Positions 9,508 to 19,182 of a stretch of DNA of 64,000 bases are shown here, in pieces (positions within the stretch are counted from its first letter, which is position 1; each line of letters begins with the position of its first letter). This DNA comes from Rhynchopus sp. YZ270_cl-10 (lineage: Eukaryota; Euglenozoa; Diplonemea; Diplonemida; Diplonemidae): positions 124,001 to 188,000 of the forward strand of contig OZ037898.1 in the NCBI GenBank assembly GCA_964035575.1. The letters are read 5' to 3'. The notes beneath the pieces are model-generated. The model was given only the letters and a program-made list of their open reading frames with translations, had not been told where the DNA came from and ran no database searches. Made by a program: the position numbers and the translations under genes.

Positions 9508-11769
9508 TCACCCAAGCACCTTGCACGACCAGCCGCCTCCAGGTGTGCACGTTCTGAGGCACTGTGCGTACCACTGCGACTGCTCGTAGCACTGTGTGCC
9601 GCTCTCACAGCACGCCGTCGACCCCAGACAGTTTGAATACACAGACAGCGTCGACCCGCTGCACGCACTCGACGGTGTTGGCGGCACAGGCACAGGTGCA
9701 GACGGTGTGGGTGGGGATGTTGCCGGTGGCGGTGACGAGCTCTGCATGCACTCTGCGTACCACGTGTCGAACTGCGCACACGGCGTCCCTGCTGCAGCAC
9801 AGCAGCTGGCATCACGCTTGCACGCACTGTACACACAGAAGGCAGAGGCACAGGCAGGCGGGGTCGGGACAGGGGCTGGCACCGTGGGCACAGGTGCAGG
9901 CGGTGTGGGTGGCGACGTTGCTGGTGGTGTTGGCGGTGTGGGGACGGGCACAGGGGGAACGGGAACGGGAGCAGGTCCGCCACAAGGGACAGCGTTCGTT
10001 CTGATGTACGTGCGCACATAGCTCCCCGTGCACGACACACTGTCCCAGTCGCCAGAAGCACATGCCCCAGCCTGCAGTGCAGCCGACACCTCTGCCTTGT
10101 CCGCAAGACTCCACGACGTCCAGCTCAGCTGCACACCCTGCGACCCTGCACTCTTGAAGCCCTCCAGGAACGCCTGCGCGTTGTCGAGGAAGGGACCCCC
10201 GTCACCGCTCGCCTCAGACGTGCCCCACTCACTCACAAACAGCGGGATCTGCGACGCAACCTCCTGCACACGCGACTGCAGGTGTGTGTGCGACCCGGCG
10301 TAGAAGTGGAACACGTACATGACGTTGTGCGGGAGGTCCACAGGGCGTGCCGCTGCCTCGTGAATGTCTTGGCTCCACGTCGGCGTCCCCGCAAGCACCA
10401 CTGTCTCCGCATCCTCCGCACGGATCAACGCCAAGATGCGGTTGTGGTAGCTCACAACCTCGCCCCAGCTCACACCGTTCGGCTCGTTCGCAATCTCGTA
10501 CAGCACGTGGCTCTCGTCCTTCAGCGTCCGTGCCATGTCCTGCCAGAACGCGTCTGCTCCTGCGTACTCAGCGTCGTTCGGGTTCCCAGGGCTCAGCATG
10601 TGCCAGTCCACAATCACGTAGATCCCGAGCTCCTTGCACCACTGCACAATGTCCAGCACAGTCTGCTTCAGTGCCGGGTTGGTCCCGTAGCCCCCCTCAC
10701 CGATGTACATTGCTGCCCGGAACACGTTGATGCCCCACCGCGTCACCAGGTGTGTGATGCTTTCCTTCGTGTAGCAGTTCGCAAACCAGTGCAGCCCGTG
10801 GCTGCTCATCCCCATCAGCTGCACAGCCTCACCCTGTGCCCCCACAAGCTGCAGCCCCGACAGACGCAGCTTCCCGTGGCACGTTGCGAACCCGGTGTTG
10901 TCCACTGCAGCCACGTCTGCGTCCAGCCCGCTTGGAAGGGCGCATGTCGACCCGCTGCCTCCACCACCACCGCCGCCACCTCCTCCTCCTGCACCACCAC
11001 CCTGCCACGCACACTGTCCGGTGTGCTGGCAGCAGCACTTGCAGTAGCACTCGCTCCCATCGTCTGTGTTGCACTTTGCACCGTTGTCAGTCCAGTCGCA
11101 GCCGCATCCACTTGTGTCGCTTGGGCACGCCCCATTGCTTGGAACCGGAACAGGTGCAGGCACAGGCGCTGTTGGCACAGGCACAGGAGGGCTCGCACCA
11201 CCAGAGAACATGACGTCAATCACGTTGAAGAAGCTGTTCGACGTGTCACCCACATCCCACACACTCAGAATGATGTGGTACCCCTCCAGCGTCGGCACGT
11301 TGCACGTGTGGTCCGTCGTCATCGGCGGCATCTTCATGCCTCCGTCCACAACACAGAACGGTGCGTCCTCAAACGTTGCGCGTGTCAGCGGTGCATTCGG
11401 GTTCCACCCTGCCCGCGTCATGTAGTACGTGTAGTCCTTCGTCACGTGGTTTGCGTTGAACGTCCACGTGAACTTCGTCGCCCCACCCGACATCGGCACC
11501 TTCCCCCAGCGTGTCGCCGTCTGCTCGTTCAACTCCGGGAAGCGCGAGTGTGCACCTCCTGCCGGGATCGTCCCGTCTGCCGGCCACCCGTCCGGACCCT
11601 CGATGCTGAAGGGCTCCCACATGATCTGCCCGCAGTTCGTGTTCTTTTCTGAAGCGGGGGTGTGGATGTTCGAACAGAGCTCTGCACGCGACGGTGGGTC
11701 CAACACGTGCCCGTGTCCGTACGCCTGCGACGCACACAGCAGCACGCAGAGGGTGCGCGCAATTGCCAT
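9508..11769 (-). CDS. Secreted modular AA10 LPMO - GH5 endoglucanase, copy 1
   Basis: 753 residues. Signal peptide 1-18 (MAIARTLCVLLCASQAYG) ends exactly before His19, which with His108 (NANH) forms the copper histidine brace of AA10 lytic polysaccharide monooxygenases; Phe179/180 lies near the axial position. LPMO domain 19-190; Pro/Val linker; eight-to-ten-Cys module 215-256; poly-Gly linker 257-274; GH5 domain about 300-592 with acid/base Glu429 (ANEP) and nucleophile Glu514 (VSEWG), most like bacterial GH5_2 cellulases; Pro-rich linkers; two small Cys-rich modules ending WYAEC and WYAQC that resemble CBM1. Expected substrate is cellulose or chitin, outside the cell. The ATG is chosen because the signal peptide then ends at the required N-terminal His. 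AA10 and GH5_2 are mainly bacterial families, suggesting lateral acquisition. Confidence 0.92.
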   Translation of the reverse strand: MAIARTLCVLLCASQAYGHGHVLDPPSRAELCSNIHTPASEKNTNCGQIMWEPFSIEGPDGWPADGTIPAGGAHSRFPELNEQTATRWGKVPMSGGATKFTWTFNANHVTKDYTYYMTRAGWNPNAPLTRATFEDAPFCVVDGGMKMPPMTTDHTCNVPTLEGYHIILSVWDVGDTSNSFFNVIDVMFSGGASPPVPVPTAPVPAPVPVPSNGACPSDTSGCGCDWTDNGAKCNTDDGSECYCKCCCQHTGQCAWQGGGAGGGGGGGGGGGSGSTCALPSGLDADVAAVDNTGFATCHGKLRLSGLQLVGAQGEAVQLMGMSSHGLHWFANCYTKESITHLVTRWGINVFRAAMYIGEGGYGTNPALKQTVLDIVQWCKELGIYVIVDWHMLSPGNPNDAEYAGADAFWQDMARTLKDESHVLYEIANEPNGVSWGEVVSYHNRILALIRAEDAETVVLAGTPTWSQDIHEAAARPVDLPHNVMYVFHFYAGSHTHLQSRVQEVASQIPLFVSEWGTSEASGDGGPFLDNAQAFLEGFKSAGSQGVQLSWTSWSLADKAEVSAALQAGACASGDWDSVSCTGSYVRTYIRTNAVPCGGPAPVPVPPVPVPTPPTPPATSPPTPPAPVPTVPAPVPTPPACASAFCVYSACKRDASCCAAAGTPCAQFDTWYAECMQSSSPPPATSPPTPSAPVPVPPTPSSACSGSTLSVYSNCLGSTACCESGTQCYEQSQWYAQCLRTCTPGGGWSCKVLG

Positions 11770-13095
11770 TTTGTGTTGTTTGTTTGTTTGTAATGTGTTT
11801 GAAAATCTGTGTGGTGGTAGGGGAGTAATGGTGGGGAAGTAACGTGACTGCAAGAACATAAGCACAGCACTTGTTAAAGTTGACACCAGAGTCAAGGATG
11901 TCTGAGTTACGCAGAACCGAGTTCGAGGCGGCTGCAGAAGCTGCACCCCAAGTGCACGTGGCAGAAAAAGAGTCACGAGAAGATCGACGCCTTCCTCCAG
12001 TACACCTCTGCATGTACGCAGGCTGAGGGGAACTAAGACAAGATACAAAAGAGGTGAGGGAGGGCGGGGTGGCTGTTGTTGGGTAGTCTCCATAGAAAAG
12101 TGGACTGTGCAGAACACAGAATAGAGTGAAAAAGTGTTGCTCTGTGCACAAAAGCATAAGACGCCGAAAAAGGGAAAAGGGAAAGTGGGATTGATAATAG
12201 AAACGAAAGGCCTCCACAACCTTATTGGCTTGCCTGCACGACCCTGCACCTTGGTGTCCTCTCCCCTGCCTCTCTATAAGACCTTCTCTTCGCGCACTCA
12301 AGTGGACAGCCACCTTATGCACAGAAGAACGGTGAGGCAGAGGGACACAGACAGCAAAGGTGGGGCAGGCAGAACAACGCAAACCACTGTCACTGTACAC
12401 ACAGCACCTCAGCCACCGTGTCGTTGTCAGTAGAGTAGAGAACGAGAGCAAAGAAAAGAAAACAGAAAATAGAGGGAAAACGCAACAAGAGAGGAAGAAA
12501 ACCCTTTTTTGCCCACCTGCCGAGCACACACCAGGCAGCCACAGCAGCGGGGCAGGTCTTGGTTGTATATTGTGTCGCTATTGCACTGCACACAGCTGCT
12601 CTCCTCTCACGAGACGTAACAGCCTCCACTAGGCTTACAAAGCTGCTGCAGGACAATATCAGAAAAATGTGCAAAAATAAATTGCAAAAGTGAACTCGAT
12701 AAAAACGGATAACCAGCTGTAAAATAAAAAGCTGGCAACGGTGGCGGTGCAACCCTCTGCAGTGCTGTGTGTGTGTTAAGTGAGGTGTGCATGGTGGAAT
12801 GCCCACAGTGCACGAGCGCTGGGACAGACCCACCCGCACATCCGCACGCATGGATAAAAGCAGCAAGGCAGAGCAAAGGCAGCGCACCCCACCGCACCCA
12901 GTCCCACCCGTGTCCACACAGCCGTCTCCTCAGTAAAGAGAGTGGCGGTGGCATCGTCAAAAGAAAGAAGGTTGCAGGGAAATGGAATGTGGTGTGTGTC
13001 AGAAGCAGGAGGCATTCTGCACCTAGTAGCGTTGGACAGAAGAGGCAGCTATAGACTGCTGCATAGAAGGGAGAGTGGGGAGGTGCCTGCACTGC
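11770..13095. other. Array spacer upstream of LPMO-GH5 copy 1
   Basis: Corresponds to 20955-22250 with scattered substitutions and small indels, for example around 11860-11960. It holds the presumed 5' region of LPMO-GH5 and the 3' UTR of the short LPMO gene. On the minus strand a CCACCACACAG lies about 45 bases before the LPMO-GH5 ATG and could be a splice acceptor. No gene or RNA was recognised. Confidence 0.55.
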
Positions 13096-14076
13096 TCACA
13101 TGCACTGTGCGTAGTGCGCGTTGTAGGCCGCACACGTGGCACCTGCCTGCCCCTCGCAGCAGGCACGGTCCTGCTTGCACGCAGCGTAGACACATTGCAC
13201 ATCGGTTGTGCACACGGGAAGGGTCGGTGGTGTTGTTGTTGTTGGTGTTGGTGCCGGCGGTGTTGTGACAGGTGGTGCCGGCGGTGTTGTGGAAGGCGAC
13301 GGTGCACCCTGCACACACTGTGCGTATTGTGTCTTGTACACAGCACAGGACGCACCTGCCTGCTCCTCGCAGCAGGCAGGGTCCTGCACACACGCAACGT
13401 ACATGCAGTGCACAGCCTCCAACATCGTGCACGAGACAGGAGGTGTCACAGGTGAGGTCGGCACAGGGACTGGTGCTGTTGGCACAGGCACAGGAGGGCT
13501 CGCACCACCAGAGAACATGACGTCAATCACGTTGAAGAAGCTGTTCGACGTGTCACCCACATCCCACACACTCAGAATGATGTGGTACCCCTCCAGCGTC
13601 GGCACGTTGCACGTGTGGTCCGTCGTCATCGGCGGCATCTTCATGCCTCCGTCCACAACACAGAACGGTGCGTCCTCAAACGTTGCGCGTGTCAGTGGTG
13701 CATTCGGGTTCCACCCTGCCCGTGTCATGTAGTACGTGTAGTCCTTCGTCACGTGGTTTGCGTTGAACGTCCACGTGAACTTCGTCGCCCCACCCGACAT
13801 CGGCACCTTCCCCCAGCGTGTCGCCGTCTGCTCGTTCAACTCCGGGAAGCGCGAGTGTGCACCTCCTGCCGGGATCGTCCCGTCTGCCGGCCACCCGTCC
13901 GGACCCTCGATGCTGAAGGGCTCCCACATGATCTGCCCGCAGTTCGTGTTCTTTTCTGAAGCGGGGGTGTGGATGTTCGAACAGAGCTCTGCACGCGACG
14001 GTGGGTCCAACACGTGCCCGTGTCCGTACGCCTGCGACGCACACAGCAGCACGCAGAGGGTGCGCGACATTGCCAT
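13096..14076 (-). CDS. Secreted AA10 LPMO with two CBM1-like modules, copy 1
   Basis: 326 residues. The signal peptide MAMSRTLCVLLCASQAYG is followed directly by the copper-ligand His19; the second ligand is His108. The LPMO domain is almost identical to that of the LPMO-GH5 proteins. After it come a short Pro/Val linker and two Cys-rich modules (CMYVACVQDPACCEEQ and CVYAACKQDRACCEGQ types, each ending in Y-A-Q-C), separated by a Thr/Pro linker. It lacks the GH5 domain and the middle Cys module. Likely role: oxidative cleavage of crystalline polysaccharide outside the cell, complementing the fused enzyme. It lies between LPMO-GH5 copy 1 and tubulin copy 1. Confidence 0.9.
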   Translation of the reverse strand: MAMSRTLCVLLCASQAYGHGHVLDPPSRAELCSNIHTPASEKNTNCGQIMWEPFSIEGPDGWPADGTIPAGGAHSRFPELNEQTATRWGKVPMSGGATKFTWTFNANHVTKDYTYYMTRAGWNPNAPLTRATFEDAPFCVVDGGMKMPPMTTDHTCNVPTLEGYHIILSVWDVGDTSNSFFNVIDVMFSGGASPPVPVPTAPVPVPTSPVTPPVSCTMLEAVHCMYVACVQDPACCEEQAGASCAVYKTQYAQCVQGAPSPSTTPPAPPVTTPPAPTPTTTTPPTLPVCTTDVQCVYAACKQDRACCEGQAGATCAAYNAHYAQCM

Positions 14077-14653
14077 TTTGTGTTGTTTATTTGTGATGTG
14101 TTTGAAAATCTGTGAAGTGGGTGTGGGAGTATGTAGTGTTGAGTGAATATTGAAAAGATAGGTGTTCATTTGTCTCTTTGTTGGGGGTCTTTGTTTTTAC
14201 ATTTGTATCGATTGGTATGCTTCTGACGCGTCGCCACACGCCAAGCGTGGCAAAAGAGTGGCAGACAAAGCTCTTTCCTCCCTGTGGGGTGACAGGGTGG
14301 ACTGAGGTGCTGCGGTGGGTGGTTTGATTTGCTCAGCGTGACACGGCCCGACAAGAAGCGTTCCTAGGGGTTTGTTTCCTCATCGTTAGGGGGCAGGGGA
14401 CTCTCGAATATGTTTTGTTTTTTTGTTTTGCTTTACTTTGCTATATTTTTTCCTTTGTTATCTCCTTATCTAACTGTGTGACCTCTTCGGCCCACGTCTG
14501 TCCGTGTGTCGTCTTGTTTTTGTTTTTGTTCTTCTTCTTCTCGTCACGTCAGCACGGACGGTGCCTTTCTTTGCGGCGTTTTGAATGACTTTTTTTGTTG
14601 GAACAACAAAACAGCAAATGCGTAGAAGTGTGGCAGAGACACAGACCTCACGA
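14077..14653. other. Spacer between short LPMO 1 and alpha-tubulin 1
   Basis: Near-identical to 23232-23819, with short indels in T-rich tracts (for example 14409-14465). It contains the tubulin 3' UTR and the LPMO 5' region. Nothing else recognised. Confidence 0.5.
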
Positions 14654-16105
<1,452 letters not shown>

Positions 16106-16141
16106 TTATTCATTTCTTTATTTGCTATTGTTTTATCACAG

Positions 16142-17148
16142 ATCTTCTCCACAACATGAATGCTTCTCTTCCCCCTCTATAGTGAACAGCAACCACACAT
16201 ATCAAAGACATGGTGCTGCTGGGGGGGAATTGAAACCGCACCCTACTTTTCCTTTTTATGTTGTTCCCCCACCCCCACAAACAATGAAGCAATAAAAACA
16301 ATAAAAACAATAAAGACAAAAGGGAGAGGTTGTGGTGAAACGCACACACCTCGACCTGTCGGTGAAATGTGGCTCTACTCCAACCCGCCCCGGATTAGAA
16401 AAATGGAAAAAGGATGGGGGTAGGATACGGTGCAATTTCCTTTTAGCATTGCATGCAATCATAGAAGAAAAGAAGGCATACACAGTCCAGTGGGTGTTGA
16501 GGGAAAGGGAACGAAAAGAGAATAGAAAGAAACCTTGAGAGATGAATATGCCTCACGTGTACACACATCTAACAAAGAGAACAGTTGGCAAGATGAGGCC
16601 AAGCCTTGCTGTACTTAGAACACCTTTGGTGCTGAAAGGGCACATGGCTGCCACACCTTGTCATGTCATGTGTACTCAGTAAAGAATACCTTCAACAAAA
16701 TAAACAGAAAACAGTTGTGTCAGAATGAGTCATCCTCTCGTGCTGAGTCACCTAAAAACGACAACACCTCGTGACGTAGAAACAAAAGACTGTTATGTAG
16801 GAAACAGTCCAGCTCCGTTACAGGGTACACGTATGTGTTGAAACAAGAAATAGTAGGGGGGAAAGTAATAAAAGCCGACATCGTTCGGATAATAGGAAGA
16901 ATAACGTGAGAGGCGAGAGGTGATATGCTTGTTGTGCACATCCTCTTTGTAATAGAGAGCAAAGCAGAGGCAGGCGAGCCATGCACGCCTGACGCCTCGC
17001 ATTAGGGAACAGAGTTCCCAATAGTGTGTTCAGAAAGACAAAAGAGAGGAAGAAAACAGCGAACAGAAAGAAGAGAATAATAAAGACAACATCCGGGAAG
17101 CGAAGGCATCACCACCAAAGGCGGCATCGCACATCGCACCCAGTTGTC
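16142..17148. repeat. Segmental-duplication spacer, copy 2 (rearranged)
   Basis: Matches copies 1 and 3 except that about 16226-16473 replaces a shorter segment and carries part of the dispersed repeat seen at 36441-36623. The right end is cut at CCCAGTTGTC (17148), where the sequence jumps to a short piece of LPMO-GH5 linker (GACGGTGTTGGCGGCAC). In copies 1 and 3 these two points are about 220 bases apart, so the end of the cellulase gene was deleted here. Confidence 0.8.
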
Positions 17149-17165
17149 GACGGTGTTGGCGGCAC

Positions 17166-17979
17166 ACACCCACACATGGTCTATAAGCAAAACACCAGTA
17201 AAATCCAAGGAAGAACACTGCGAGTAAAAAAAGAAGTTGTGAACTGACAAAATCGCGTTCTGCACCAAGATAACCTTGGGATCTGCGCGACATCCAGTAC
17301 GCCTTGCGATATTGTTGCTGTTGTTGCTGTTGTCGGTTTTGTTTTTTCTGTCGACATTATTTGTGGTTTCTCTCTTTGCAACTGTATTGTCTACACACAA
17401 CTTCTCCTCTTGAAGGGGCATCGAAACCACTGCAAAAGGTCAAAGCTGAGTTTGACAATACCAAAACAAAGACTCCACAAAAATACGAGACAAAACGGAA
17501 AAAAGATGAAGTAAGTTGGAATAAAATAGAAAACGACTTCAGGATATGACAGTTACATCAAATAAAGAAAACGCTTTTTCGTTTATCGCGGGGAAAAAAA
17601 GGCCCCGCGACCAATAGGAGGTTTGTGGAACACAAAAGAAAGACCACTTCTGAGGTAACAGAAAGCAGGTTGGGGGCAGGGTGGGAAAGGGAACGAAGAG
17701 AAGCGAAAAGCTGGTAAGATGAACCTAAGCCTCATCTGCTTAAGTCACCTTAACCGAACGAAATACGGCGCACATTGACGCATATGACGCACCTTGTGTC
17801 GTGTACTCAGTAAAGAATACCTTCGACGGAAAGAAGAAAACAAACACTACGTGTAGAAGCAGCCGTGTTTAAGGAAAACAGTGCAGCCTCGTTAGGCTCA
17901 CGTTTGTGTTGAACGGGAAAAAAAACTGTATTTGGGGAAGAATAAAAAGGACCGAATAGAGTTCGGATCATAGAATAGC
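17166..17979. other. Unique insert between duplication spacer 2 and the orphan module
   Basis: About 800 bases not found elsewhere in the window, with no convincing gene. It contains a GTTGCT-type repeat (17307-17335), a hairpin CGCGGGG/CCCCGCG (about 17588-17611) and a copy of the AAGATGAACCTAAGC hairpin repeat at 17712-17752. Confidence 0.45.
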
Positions 17980-18145
17980 TCTGCATGCACTCTGCGTACC
18001 ACGTGTCGAACTGCGCACACACGGCGTCCCTGCTGCAGCACAGCAGCTGGCATCACGCTTGCACGCACTGTACACACAGAAGAGGGACACGCAGGCGGGG
18101 TCGGCACAGGCGCAGGCACATGCGGTGTGGGTGGCGACGTTGCTG
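17980..18145 (-). pseudogene. Orphan CBM1-like module cut off from LPMO-GH5 copy 2
   Basis: Read leftward, it matches the linker and first Cys-rich module of LPMO-GH5 copies 1 and 3 (VYSACKRDASCCAAAGTPC then FDTWYAEC), but two extra bases (ACAC run near 18018) shift the frame inside the module, and it has no start or host frame. It lies directly downstream of the inserted new 3' end of copy 2, so it is what remains of that gene's original C terminus. A host-gene remnant, not expressed as part of the enzyme. Confidence 0.8.
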
Positions 18146-19182
18146 AACTCCACTATAGTGTTTTTTTAAAAAAATAGTCGCATTGGTAGATATACGGGAG
18201 ATAGGAGGAAGAGAGGGAAAAGGAGAAGGTATTCGTGGGATTTCTTTCCGGGTACCTGGGTAATACCCAAAAAGTTTACGATAAAACCCCAAAAAAAAAT
18301 ACGATAACACCCAGTGGGTATTATCGTAAATGGGTACTAGTAACGTGGGTGTTATAGTCGTTTTCCCTTCTTTTGATTTCGCAGTATATATCTTTCAAAA
18401 TTAAGCGGAGCGCACAAAAAGGTGACCACTCTTTTGAAAAACAATCTGTTTTTGGGTTACTTCCCACAAAGCTGGATTCATTGTATTCTTTTCTTTTTTT
18501 CAAATTCTTTTCATTTATTGCGCCCTAGTCCAGATCAATCTCGGTCTGCGCACATGGGGCGCAGGTTGGGGGTCCTGTGGGGATTGCTGCGGGGCACCAG
18601 GTGGAGGAGCATGCACCGTCCTTCCAAGCACATTCGTTGGAATCCTCGCACATCTCTTCTTGGACGAAGAGGCCGCAGTCGTGTGCACCCTGGCGGACGA
18701 AGACGGCGATGTTGGAGAGAGCAACCTCTGTGGCAGGGAGCACTTCAGTCTCGCAAGCGCCGACCAGCTTTCTGAACCCAACCATGCGGTGCCTGTCTGC
18801 CAGGAAGGAGAACCGCGGGGAGCAGTGTCCCGGTGCCCACCCCGCAAGCGGCATAGTCGCAGGGAACTTCCCGTTGGTCGCAGACGAGCACGGCACGCAG
18901 TGGTACGTCACAACGATCACCTCGCAAGGCGTGTCGTCGCAGTTCGCAGGGCACTCAACCTGGATCTCAGCGCCCAAAGGGATCTCGGAAGTCTGGTCCG
19001 GGTAGAACGCCCTGACGCCGTCCTTGAGGAGGACCGGGGGGAAGTTGTGCAGGGTGACCTGGTCGTCGCCAAGTGTCCATCCAAGGGTGTTCTCGGAGAC
19101 GGCGTAGGCAGGCAGGGAGTTCACTGCGGTAGGGCGCCAGAGGTCTCTGACTACGGCCTCCTCGGTGTTGATGGGGTTGCAC
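18146..19182. other. Insertion within LPMO-GH5 copy 2 linker supplying new 3' end
   Basis: In copies 1 and 3 the linker reads GACGTTGCTG directly followed by GTGGTGTTGGCGG. In copy 2 these halves are separated by 1.04 kb: GACGTTGCTG ends at 18145 and GGTGGTGTTGGCGG resumes at 19183. The inserted DNA carries the new 218-residue domain, a stop codon and an AT-rich tail. GTTGC occurs at both edges, and a CACTATAGTG palindrome lies at the left edge, but no clear transposon ends are seen. Confidence 0.75.
18249..18360. repeat. Cluster of inverted ACGATAA/ACCC motifs
   Basis: Two direct copies of an ACGATAA-ACCC motif are followed by two inverted GGGT-TTAT copies. The centre, TACGATAACACCCA then GTGGGTATTATCGTA, is a near-perfect 14-bp hairpin. 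GGGTACCTGGGTAATACCC lies just to the left. It sits within the 1-kb insertion that altered LPMO-GH5 copy 2, downstream of the new stop codon. Confidence 0.5.

Noticed and set aside
11770-12249. Upstream extension of LPMO-GH5 copy 1 to a Met at 12249 (160 extra codons)
   Set aside because: It would bury the signal peptide and the copper-ligand His. Copies 2 and 3 start at the signal peptide, and the extension is low complexity and not conserved in them.
12390-13268. Frames of 90-175 codons in the spacer upstream of LPMO-GH5 copy 1
   Set aside because: The counterpart spacer shifts or breaks them through small indels, and composition is Cys/Leu-rich without a pattern.
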